This document shows, in pieces, positions 35,401 through 47,900 of a stretch of DNA of 64,000 bases. Each line of letters starts with the position of its first letter. Position 1 is the stretch's first letter. Where the stretch lies: contig JAWUZG010000084.1 in NCBI GenBank assembly GCA_036785705.1, positions 12,661,501 through 12,725,500 of the forward strand, given 5' to 3'. The DNA comes from Acanthornis magna (taxonomy: Eukaryota > Chordata > Aves > Passeriformes > Acanthizidae). The notes beneath the pieces are model-generated. The model worked only from the letters and a program-made list of their open reading frames with translations, had not been told where the DNA came from and searched no databases. A program made the translations under genes and the position numbers.

Positions 35401-38400
35401 TGAATCCTATCTGCCTTTACCTCAGATAGAAGAAGGGTTTTTCCATACTGCTAAGAAGCACTTTCCTTTCTGCCCCTGGTGTTCTCAAAACACTTATCCA
35501 GTAATGCTTCATAAAACAACTGTGCCCACTTTATCAGCAAATCTTCTGTGAACTCCTTTTTAACTGCAGAGGGAAGTTCTCACCGTGTTGCTGAAGAGGC
35601 CTATGAGCAACACTGAGTTTCCAGTGCATCTCCAGGTAGCTACAAGGAAATTGTTTGAGATTCAAACTATCTTGGAGAAGAAGACTACAACTGGGAATGA
35701 AACCCATGTGATCTTGGGCAGCAAGAGCTGGGACTTTGGGTTTTGGTGCCTTCAAAGGCTATGCGGTTGGAAGTCCTATGTGCCTCCCAAGAAGGCTTCC
35801 CCATTTTTCAAGACAAAACTAAAGCTGTTAAGGACTGGGAAAGGAAGAAAAAGAAACAAACAAAAAAGAAACCCCTTGCCACCGATGAAAGTGGGAGGCT
35901 AGACAGAAAGTCTAGAAGAGATGAACCCAGGACTCAGGCATGGAAACATGACATGGGGCTCTTGCTAGTGCTCCCTTTTTGCTAGACTCCAGAAGACAAG
36001 GCAGTTCCTGGAGAATGGAGTCATTTTTTGAGGAGGGAGAAAGTCAAGCTGACTCCCTTCCACCACTAATGCTTTTTATGAAGCTGCCAGGGCCCTTTGT
36101 GGTAAGTCCTGCCTGGAAGACAACGGGATCAGCAGGTCCCACAATCTCCTGAGTCCCTAATGGGCTGACATCGCCCTCAGAGAAGGTGATGAGAGACATT
36201 TCTTCCGTTTTTTCCTGGGTTTCCCAGAAAAATCTCTTCTTGTGGCCTGCAGACTCAATAGCTCTTGCTTAAGAAACAAAATGCTTCCTGGGATCGGACT
36301 ATACAGATCTCAGTTTACTTCCAAGAGGGTTGTGGAGGGGAGCAAAAATGCTGCTCACTGCCACTACTATTCTTTGTAGGGATACACAGTTAAGGCTTCT
36401 TTCCTTGCTTTCTCTCCCAAATACTATCTGTGGATTTCTCCACTGGAGAAAGTTTAATTTGTTCAACTTTGTCATTCAGTTCCAGTGGAAAAGCAGGTGC
36501 AAACTGAACTGCAAAGTTCTAAGGTGACTAAGAGTGCAGAAAGGTGTGGAGGTTTGACATGTACAGTGTGACCTGGAACTGCCAAGCTTGTAAGAACTGC
36601 CACTTGTAAGAATTCTCTGACAGTGTCTGCTTGTGAACCTGCTTATGGGCAGCACTGACCCAGCACCAAAACTGAGAGGGCTGACATAACCCTGAGCACT
36701 GTGGCAAACACCTTGTGCATGCATGGAAATTCCTGTCAGAATATTTTTCTTTCCCAGTGCTTACTAAGAGCATATAAATGTCTGTGGGGAGAGACCAGCA
36801 TTCATTCTCAGAGATAAAACCCTCTGTATGATGAAATAGAAACTCCCTTTCTATTTTTGGTATGAAGTGTCTTTATATTCTTAGCCACAGACTGCCCTGC
36901 AGTGGTGAAGCCAAAATCTGCAGCCTTACTGACTTCTATGCAGGATCTTTAAACTTCCTCATTAAGAAGTAGTTTGCCCATCACTAAAAGGGAGAGAAAG
37001 AGCCTGTGCAAACTACAGACCAAATGAAAAATTAATGATGCAAGAAAAATTTTATATTTCAGTGTAAATACAGTGTGCAGCAAAATTCCACTACTGACTA
37101 GTAATATTTTATCCCTTTTCCATAGGAAACATGGCAGATTTGATCACACCTTGTATCCGTCTCCAGAATTTATTTGCTGACTTAAGCCAAATTTAACTGC
37201 AAAAATTAAAATCTCAAAGACAGATAAATGCCAACAGGTTTTGAGAAAAGTGGTTTTTGCAAAAGGCTCAAGGAAATGTATGGTTCTAGAAATTGCTGGA
37301 TGACAAAGAATCCATAGAGGAGAGTGACTTTGTAAGTGCCCTGGGAGAAAACTCTCAGTAACATCTTACAATGAATTTAGAGATAGAAATCCTTAGAAAC
37401 CCATACTAAAGCAGAAAATAGGATTCATTAGTTCTGCAGCTTGCTCTGTAAACTGACAAAACTTCCTTCTTGTTAGATCAGCTACCTCCCCAACTCCAGA
37501 GAAATTTGCCATCCAATCACAGTATTGTAATGCTGGAAAAAATGTGGAGTTCCATCTTCTGTGCATTCCTATCAGTGCCTACTTTCTAAGCTGCAGCACA
37601 TTTGATAGGCTACTTGCAGCAAAAACTGGTGCCACCAATCCTTTAGGTAGCAAAGATGCCAGTATAGAGGATGGCTGTTGCTCAAGCTTTCAGAAGGATA
37701 AAGCACAATTAAGATTTCACTAACAGAGACAAAATAAAACCAAAAGCATTTTTTTCACATACAAGTGTGGTTTACCCTTGTTGTTCTATAGATTTCAAGA
37801 GAAATTAACGTCTTCCAGCTAATCTGTTTCATCTCCCCTTACAATAAAATAAACAGGCACTCCTTCAGATATGTCCTTTGTTGTGAGACAAATTAATATA
37901 AAAAATGGCTATTGCTTTCCCTTTTCTGCAGAGGAAGCCTAGGATTACTAGCTTAGTGATGGGCGTCTGTTTTGCAAATGCTGGAATTCAGAGAGCTCTT
38001 ACTATAGTAGTAGCTATCCTGAGAGCACTGTGAATGAACTTCACGTAGCTGAGGGACTACTTTTTTTAGTGAAAATACATAATTGCAATGAACTAAGACA
38101 ATTTTAACATACAGAGCCCTGCTAAAATAAGATCTGGTGCTGAACTAGAAGTTTCTCCAAGTCATCTGAATCATTTCATGATCATTCATCTTTGGCTTTG
38201 CTCTGGCAGACAGCATCATCTTCTCTCCCACCTTACACATCGGATTCTCTGAACAGCACAGTCTGATGAGTTTTTAAGGAGCCAGGAATAGATACCCCAA
38301 AAATATAGGAAATCACTTGACTTCCTATAACTTGAAAAAGGACTTTTCTTCTCTCTTCAAACTCAGGCTCATCAAGACAGTACAAGAATAAGCACAAAAG

Positions 38401-38421
38401 CCATGCTTTTTGAAATGTGCT
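29488..38421. other. Intergenic region between MUC2 3' end and the ovomucin alpha promoter
   Basis: About 9 kb without any gene I can support. Open frames here (for example 30216-30965 on plus) have no recognisable motif and no neighbours in frame. A 17-T run lies just outside it, at 29061-29077. Because the next gene is expected to be oviduct-specific and hormone-controlled, enhancers may lie here, but I see none that is convincing; a single AGGTCA half-site occurs at 29893-29898. Confidence 0.6.
29575..29579 (-). promoter_or_regulatory. CCAAT motif upstream of the ovomucin alpha TATA box
   Basis: GCCAATAATG on the minus strand, about 90 bases upstream of the TATA box. Its spacing fits a proximal promoter CCAAT element, though a pentamer alone is weak evidence. 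Confidence 0.4.
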
Positions 38422-38427
38422 TTTAAT
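38422..38427 (-). terminator. Candidate poly(A) signal of MUC2 (ATTAAA)
   Basis: ATTAAA on the minus strand about 230 bases after the MUC2 TGA. No AATAAA is seen on the minus strand between the stop codon and this site. The cleavage site is not determined. Confidence 0.4.
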
Positions 38428-38655
38428 CATTCAGAGAAAATAAGCAGATTTTAAAAGGACCCAAAAGGCTGTGCACTTGGAAGAATACAATTCTGTGTTC
38501 TTCTTTTGTGCACAAATAAATAGGGCACTGTTCAAATTAATCAGAGAACAAATAGGATACAGTTACTGGAAAAGTAAAGTTCAAAAGTAGTCAGGGAAGT
38601 TAAGAATGGTTCAGAGTCAGTCCTTTCAGTTAATGATGCCTGGGTTTTTCTGCCT

Positions 38656-38911
38656 TCATTTTGATGTTAAGCTGATGGCTCTCTTGATCCGGTTCAGAGT
38701 GCTTGCCTTGTCATTTTCTTCATTGTTCTGCTGCTCATTGGACTGTGGCAGGCTGCATTCAGTGTCTTGACAGCTGCAGCTCTCCACATATATGTACTTA
38801 TGTGACATCGAGTGCCCACCAGGGCATTTCAGTACCACATGCTTCTCAGTAGTGCTTGTTTCTCTGCAGCAGGAGCAGCTGTGGTCCATAGAATTGGCCT
38901 CAGCAGAGTAT
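38656..38911 (-). CDS. MUC2: MUC2 last coding exon: end of cystine knot and C-terminal tail
   Basis: Encodes YSAEANSMDHSCSCC, HVVLKCPGGHSMSHKYIYVE and SCSCQDTECSLP, the C-terminal half of the CTCK domain that in MUC2 forms C-terminal dimers. A polar Gln/Asn/Glu-rich tail follows, with a basic NRIKR motif, ending at TGA. Acceptor cacag. Confidence 0.95.
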
Positions 38912-41900
38912 CTGTGAACATGCAAAATAGCAACGTTACTCTGTGCCTGAAGCCAATATACAGGAGAGGGTGAAATCAGGTACAGAACTCCTGTGAGAAG
39001 AGTCGCAGTTGTGGCTAATGGAAGTGCTAAGCTCATCTGACAGAACAATGATTATAACATGCATGTCCCAATCAGGGCAGTGTTAACAGGAAGGGGAAGC
39101 AGCATCTCTTTCTGTTCCTATCTCACAGCAAAGTATTTTTTGAAGCCTTGTGTTCATCAGCTTCCTGAGCACCATTCCTAACCTGAAGAATCTGTCAATA
39201 TCAGTCTATAAACTGCGACAAGATCCATCTTTTTCTTGTATTTGCATGTAGAGGCAACCACAGCAAGACCCTAAGATGATCAGGAATTTCAAAATAATAA
39301 TAAACTCCTTGGCTTATCAGAGTTCCTTTTGATACTAAAGATCAGGTTTCTCCCGTGTAAGGTGCACTGTGGCAGACTCAGTGATAGGCAGTAAGTGACA
39401 GTTTCTTTGGTGAGTTAGAGTTGTGTTTTTCCAGTGTTTTAGTAGCTCACTATGACGTGTCCTACTAACCACTTCCTAAAACTTTTTTTAATATTCTCTC
39501 ATTTCAGAGAAAAATGTGCAGCCAAGTTACTCACTAATACCACAGCTAAAGCACTCATTTTCTCATTTCTTCACAGTAAAAAAATTGTGCATGTTTGAAT
39601 CTTCCTTTAAAATATGTATGTGTATTTCATCTTAGGTGTTAACTATTGAGAAGCAGCTTTTCCACTTACAATCTTCAAGTCTGGCTGCTCATTCCCATTA
39701 CAGGAAATAAACCATGTTCTTTTGTGATGATTTCTAGCCAAGGTGGTCTGGCACAAAGCCAGCTCTGAATGGATGAATAGGCCTTATCATAGCTGTCTGA
39801 ATCCCAAGGCAATTTAATACACTTTTCTTCTTTGTATTAAGATGAATCAACTGTTCACTCACAGATTCCATGATTTTATGTCCATGATTTGGAAAGCAGA
39901 TAGTTCCAGGTCTTCTACCATTCTGTAGTCTACCTATTTATTGTTCCTTTTATATACACAAGCTTAGCACCAGCAGAACTTAACTCTCATTGTCTGGTGA
40001 GTTTACTTACAGCGAGAAGGTTCCACATGTTCCTTCACATTCAGTCAAGTCAACTCTGTCCACGGAGCGGCAGCCATTGTAGACGATAAAGTCTTTTCTC
40101 CGGCGCACGGAACACGGTGTGCGGCTGTCCAGAGGGGCACCTACAGGGAAAGATCAGAAAATACTTTCAGTGAAATAGCTCCAGAAGTCCCTCGCACCTC
40201 GGCATGCCCTGGGCTTCACTTAGTGCAATCAAAGAACTGCCCTATGTGGTCTTTCTGTTTTAGCTTGAACTTCTCCAGAGAGACCAGAGAGTGAAGGCTT
40301 GGGATGACAAACATAAATATAAAAGTATCTATTTAAATACAAATGTATCTGGAAAATGGGTTGATTTAAGAAGACAATTCATTCTCTGTATTGTTGATTC
40401 AGATACACAGGCATACTTACAGGTTTTGCAACAACCGTTAGGTAAGTACGAAATAGTTCCCTAAAAGAACAAAGAAACAGAAAAAAAAAAGTATTACTTC
40501 CCTATAAAGGGGCTTTTAGGCCAACAAATGAGGAGAGCAATTCCTCAGTGGCTGGAAATAACCAGAGAAAACTGTAGCATTGATCTGAATAAGCAAAGAT
40601 AAGTCACTTCCCAACTTAAAATTTATCAATTTACAAAGGATTCTGAAAATAAAAATAATTCTTTGAAGGAAGTCTACAGTTAACATCATGCAATTTTTCC
40701 TCAGAAACAATTCCAACAAATACTTTCTCAGAGTCCTCTGTATTTGAATGGGGACTGTGCATGGTGTTACTGGCAGCCTACTGACTGAACAGCTTGTGTT
40801 TCTGTGGCATTCAAGGAAGCATGGTTCTTGCTGAGACAGAACCCCAAACAAAGCAGTCAGCAAGGATTCAGTATCTCAGTGCTGACCTGCATTTTGGCTA
40901 CTTAGGGACACCTACCACTTACAAGCCTTGAATTCTCACCCAGGTATTTTATTTTATACACTCTATAGGGTTGTGCATGGATGCATCCAGAACTTTTGCC
41001 CTTAGGACTGAGAAATTATGGTGAAAGATCACCAGAGCTAGATTTTACTTTTGTTGTTAGTTAGATGGCTGAACTAAACTGAAATAATCTATGTATGGAG
41101 TAGAGGCTAAATTTTCCATTTTTACTTACAGGTTTGCAGCTCTCCTCATTGAATGCTGGACAGGTAATCTCAGATGTGGAAGCAATAAGCTGGTTGTGGA
41201 CATCTACGCAACTATAAATGGTGCAGTTGTTGTGAGGATCATTTTTAAACTCTCCAGGCTGCAAGTGAAATACAAAATGTAATAAGGAAAGCTGGAGGGA
41301 GCTCAGACAGAAATTTTCTTGCCCTCTGACAATGACTTTCATCTTGTTTCCCAGTCAATTATTTTTAGGTTAACAGCCATTTGGGCTGATCATTAGATAG
41401 ATAGATCATTATTTGTGTTGCAATTTGCCATACATGGAGAGAATCTTCAGTTTTACACAGGATTTTCCTTGAGAAAGAAAAATGTCTCTAAAATACATAG
41501 AGTACCTTAACAAAATCATGGATGCTAATGGATTTTGCCTTTGGATTTTATGTTAATTATGTTAATTAATTAATTATGTTAATTAAGAACAACCCTAAAC
41601 CTTCATCCTACAGGGGCAATAAAATCGTTTCATATGCAGGCTTTACTATGTTTTCCAGCATACAGAAATCAAATAACATAAAAAAGCCCAAGCTTCTCAA
41701 CACTGGAAGAAAACCCCTTCCAATGGTATTGGATTTGTCATTCCAGGAAGGGTTTTCCAGAAAATTTTATTTCATGAGACCTACCTTCAGGTCAAAAAAC
41801 TGTAGTGAGGTTTTACTTTAGATGAGAATTTGATCTTTCAGGTGCAAAGTTACACTAAAGCCTTCTCTCTGGCAAGGAGATATTCTCTTTCTAGAACAGG

Positions 41901-44900
41901 GAACTTCACAGATTTGGTAGAGACGTAAGATGTAGGGCATACTTACACTCAAGATGAGCTCATAATTGTTTGCTGCGTGTATAATACACTTTGTCTGCAC
42001 ACATTTTCCACAGCATTCACCTTTCACTGGTTTAAGTTCATATCCCTAGAAATTAAAATTAATTAAAAACAATAGCACTAGGATAAATGAATTTTTGAGA
42101 AATAAATTAGAACATACTAATCCATAAATTGATTATGCTTTGAAGTACACCCTAGGTTTGTGCCTTTCTGTGTTCCAACCCAACAGAAGAAAAGTAATAA
42201 AAGCAGGTTATAGATGGTATAAATTAAAATACTACAATAAATACACCTAATAATTAAATATTAGTCTATAAGGTGGTCTACAGAAATTTCCCAGGTAATC
42301 CTGCCAATGTGAACTGAATGCTATCAGTTACACAGTCACAGGCAGTAGATTGCTCAAAGGACAGTTGGTATCCATGTTGGATTTGGTCTCTGGATTTCAA
42401 CTCCCTGTCCTTTGCTTAATACCACTCATTGATCAAACTGATTAACACATATATGGGTATTTTGGGGTCTTCTGCTTCTTTAAGTTTGCCACTTACTGGT
42501 TCACAGTGTGTGTTGCAGGGGACACGTTGACAGGAGATGATATTAAGTTGAGTGTTGATGTTAACATCATTTGTGCAGAAACAATTCTGACACTTGTCAA
42601 CAAAGACTGAGGAGTTGGGCTACAAATTTTAAGGAAAAAATCATATATTAATGAGATATTACATGTTTGGCAGACTTTTATTAATTTTTAAAAAATCAAG
42701 CAATGGAAAAGGAAAAAATCATAAAGGCAACTGGATAGCTATTTGGCTAACCATTAAATACTGAATATAATTTAATGTGCATCTTTATTGAAGTCCTCTA
42801 TAGCAATGATAATAGACTCTGATATTAAAAGAACAGGTACAATTACTAGACCCAAGAGAATTTATTAGAAATCTAGGTTTGGTTAGAATAATACTTATTT
42901 ACATATATTTTAATTTTTGAAAACAGTCTTAAAACTGCAATAACGTGCCTACAGTAAATGTGGACTGACTTTTTAAAATGCCAACACACTTAACCCAAAC
43001 TCCTCTCTAATACTGACATATATGCAGCGCTTCGATTTCTTTCCTATACAGGATACCTTTCAGAAAAGATTTAGGCTTTGTGAAATTTATGAACTCCTGA
43101 CAGAAATTAGAAAATTTCTAAAATATTGATTTTAGTGGATAAATCTCTTCACAGCACTTCTGATCATGTATACTAACTGGTCTTTAAAGCATTTTTAGAA
43201 GACTGTTGAAACAGGAACTTACCAAGAACTCAGCATTCTCGTGTACGCAAACCCCCTTGGGAACTGTTAATAAGCAAGGAGTTAGATGTTTAAATAGGAA
43301 AAAAGAATAAAAAATGTCTTCACCCCACTCTAACCAAACTCATTCCTTCCACAATGAATCACAATTCATATGGTCAAAGACATTGGTTATTCCCCAATTC
43401 TGGTAGCAGATAGGACATGTATAAAGTATAAAAACTTTATATAATGCTGCACGTGCCAAAAGGGAAGAACACTTGTCCCAATATATGCAGTCCAGTTCAT
43501 AGCCAAGAATGTCCACTTAACAGATACAAGTTACTTCCTTGTTTCAGTTACCAAGAGCCGTAAATCTGTCTTCTACTGGGGATGCTTATATGGACTTTCT
43601 GCTAGATTAAGCTGAGACCATTGTCCCAGTTAATTCTGTAGCTGTTCTTACGTGTAGTTATAATCAGGAAAATTGAACTTGAGTCACCTGAGCTATATCT
43701 GATTTCCTAGTTTCATAACTATAGCACTAATAACCAGTTTTAATAGTAATGAATTTGTAGAATCTGTGTTTAACACCTCTTTCAATAGGCTAATGCATAA
43801 AGTCCTACTAAGTGTAATGCTAAATTATGTAACAAATTCAACTATAAGGCTAATCATTGTAATATATTTCCAAGTGACTTACCACATTGGTACACGGGAC
43901 AGCACTGACCACTGGGAATATAAGAATGAACTTCAAATCCCAGCGAGCACTTGGGGGCTTTAGCTGTGCACAAGCTTGTATTGCATTCTGAGAAAAAAAT
44001 AAAAATAATAAAGAATAAGCCATAAAGTACACTAAATCACAGCTACTTGAAATAAGCACCTATCAAAGCATTTAGGATGAATTTTCCATTGCTAGGAAAC
44101 AGTCCAGATTCTCTTCAAAGAAACAAATTGCAGAGAGGGAACACGTTTTTCCTCATAAATCTAGGCACTGGATATGAGGTACTGTATTAGTTTATGAATT
44201 TTTTTCTACTATGTAACTATCCTGTGTTAACAAAGTATCACCATTCTATGCAGAGAACTAGGGAACAACTCCTACTCTCTCCAGGATTTTAGGCAACTGC
44301 TGGAAAATTAAAATTCACAGAGAATTCCATAACCTCTCTGCATTTTGCTTAAATAAAATGTGTCCTTGAACTCAAAAACTATAGTTTGAGTTATGCTAAG
44401 TCCCATAACTATAAATTCAGTTATACTGAATCATTGCAGTATTAAAATGTATTTTCCCTAGCACTGTGCAAGTTGATTTTAAAAAGCATGAGGAAGGACA
44501 CTATTTTGTGGCTCCCTACTGTAGATCTCGGTGCTAAGGCAGTTCAGTCCCTTTTCCATTCTATTTCTAAGAGGTATAGAAAGACTAGAAACAAAAGTAT
44601 AAACTCACTGCAAGTGAAAAGTGGGCAGCAGGAGTCTTCAGGATTCACTTCCTTGACCTCATAGAAGCCTTCTCCATCACAAGTGACCTTCTTTTGTTCA
44701 CATTCGTGAGGCTTACATACAATGCCATGTTCACCTTCCAGGCAAATACAGTCCTGACAGTCCACTGTAAACTCTTCTCCAAACTGTCAGTGAAAAACAA
44801 TAAAATGAGTGACTGCATAGTAACCAATGAAAAGGAACAGAAGTAAAATCAGGAATAAGAAGCTGGGAGACGACAAAACAAGATTTCACCAGTGGAGACC

Positions 44901-47900
44901 ACTGTCCTCTCCCCACCCAAACTTCTTGAAATCCAGAAGCATACGGCATCATACCTCTCTTGGTATCATATCCACTCCGACACAGCCTGGGAAAATACCA
45001 AAATAAATTTCCGTTACCAGTCACATAACAATAGGCATCCCTACTATACATTGTATGAGCACTGCATACAGTCAGATCTATGTTGCATACATGAGAAGGA
45101 AACAACAAAGAGGGAACAAACATGCAGCCAACTGAAGCAGGAAAACTCACCACAGGTCTTCACACAGACATCCACACCAGAGTCGTACAGCATGGTTCCA
45201 TTAGGACAGAAACAGCCTTCCACTTGTTTAGTTGATGTTTCATTCTGTCCTCTGTGAGACAAAATGTTCAGAGAACACCATTAATGTTGTAGGCACATAC
45301 AGGAGGATAATGCCAACCTTTCATAACCTTTCACCGAAAATACAGTGGCAAATGATCTGCTCATTTGTTATTGGGGATTTGTCAGTGTTTGTGTTTGATA
45401 TAGCCAAACAACAGAAACAGTTCAGGCACCCAGATTTAGGGTCAAGAGAATAGTGCTAATAAATTTGAGAGTCAGTTTAAGACATCAGAGGAGGTTGATT
45501 TTGCTCATTCACCTGTGCCTTAGATATGACTGAACATAGCTATAATGAACCATGAAGGAATTTTTTACCTTGATTTGCAGGTCATCTCTTTAATAGGACC
45601 ACATGCTCTGTATTCTTTACCCGGGGGACATGTATGAGCTGGAATGGAAGAACAAAAAGGAGGAACAGCTCAGTAACAATATCATATAAAAGCTCCATGA
45701 CCTTATGCCAAGAACTTAAACACTGTTTACTCATTTTCCTATGTATCTATGACAATCTTGAGAAGCAAAGAGAAAAAGTCCCAGATATCAGACTCATGTC
45801 TCTAAATGGAATGATTTTGTGCAATTTAGCCATAGGGATACAGCTTTACACTTTACACTAAGGTGATAAAGCCAAGGGTCTACATCTTTATTACGATTTT
45901 TTTCCATAACTTCAGTCTCTTTGGCACAAGTCCTCCAAGGGGGTTGTATTCCTACCCTTTGTCCTCTTCTTACTACAGACGAAAAAGAGTGCATGTCACC
46001 AAACAGAAAGTGATATGCTGATGCCTGCCAAGTACAAAACTGCCTGCATACAAAAAATGTATGTACTGATACAGATGTTTCTGACACAGTCAATACATGT
46101 ATATTTTTGCAGGCCTATTTATTATTTTCATTGTGAAAAATGCTACTGGCAAAATTACTTAAGGAAAGTAGCCGGTGTGATTCATTGGTGTCTTCATTAC
46201 TCTGAATGCAGTATGACATTATTGTTGAAACAGTTCCACATAATCTTCCTTAATAACTCAAGATGAATGGCCAGATACTTACAGCATACACCATTGGTGT
46301 GCTTTCTCCAGTCAATGCAGACGCCTTGATCAGCACAGGTGGCAGCATAGATCTGCAGACTTGAGCATTCCAGGTCTAGGTTGGGAAGCACACAGCTATC
46401 AAAAACGCAGGCTGCATAGTACTTTTCAGGCTGGACAAAGTCATGGCATGGCTTGAACACACTAGAAACAGAAATATTTGTCATTATTAGTTACTGAATG
46501 ATCCATACATTTTTCAATGTGCTTAACATGTTATGATGTGGCAACAGTGGACGTGGGAGATTAAGGAGATGTGGATGTGGACTATTTATGAGATATTTGT
46601 GCTAAAAGCACTTACGAGATTGTAACTTTTCAACATATCTTAAAGTATTCTTCCCTCACCTACGAAACACTTACACATCAACATTTTGAGTCCAGGAGCT
46701 GTATATTATTGGATGCAACCATGTGCTATCTCTATAAAGAGATTTTTATTTTTTTTATTTTTAAGCTCTGACATGGTGTTCTAAAAACTAAGATCTCTGT
46801 TTTCAGTTAGACTCTGTTTTCTGCTAAGTAAATGTGGGAAAAGGCAAGAACATGGGACAGGGGAGGGAGAGAGTGTAGAAGAACATGGGAACATCACAAA
46901 AGTTTAATGTAGCAGCCAGAGGGTTGAAAGAAACTGTCAGCAAAATATAATAACCAGAAAAAGTAAAAGGAGGGGAAGCAACCCATAAAGATACAAGAAA
47001 TGGATCAATAGTTAGAAAAACTTTCCACTGATAAATTAATCCTAAAACTTCCATTTAAATCAAGGATCAAAGGCTTGCAAACCAAGATAATGTGTACCTT
47101 CCCAAAATAAGCTCGCAGATGGAAGATTCTTTGCAAGGCTGTGTTGGTGTTGTGCTAGGTGAACCTGTAGGAGCTAGGCCTGGAGAGCACTGTGGTTTGG
47201 AAGGATCAACAACTTGCCAGTGATCTGCCATGGTTTCACAGTTTTCTGCAATGTTTCCATTTGGCAACATGCAGTCATCTGCCGTGTTGTTATTGCAAGT
47301 GCCTAAGGGTGGTAAGGGAGAAAGAATCCACTCAAAGATTTGTTACCAAATTCCATTCATCTTGGCGGCGGGGCTGTCACTGTGGTTTTCTGAGCGTGCA
47401 AAAATTACAAGAGTATGCCTTACCACACTGTCCCTGGGTGTTGTTGCCAAATAGGCTGTAGGGCATTCTGATAGAAAAGGACAAGCCATTGTAGGTCACA
47501 TTCATTTTCAGCTCAGGAATTTCCACAACACGATTTATGCCTGACTCATAGATGCTCACACCAAACTTCTTATAAGGCAAAGCCACGAGCTGGTTGTTTA
47601 CTGTCACCTAATAAATAAAGGAAAACAGAAAAGAGGCATATATTTAGTTTGACTTAATAAAACAATTGACTGTTCCTTTGCTTTGCAGAGAGAATGCAAA
47701 GGTAAATAATATCCTTTTAATTTGTAACAAGTGTTCCTGCATTTCCTTTGTTACTGGAAAGTCAAACTTTTCTCTTCTGAGCTACAAAAAGCCTATCAAC
47801 CTCTGACAAATGAGGCTAAAAATTCAAGGTTTAAACCAGCTAAATCCTAACACTCAACAGACTTATTAGAGTGACTATGGCATCAAGGACTCCTCATGAA

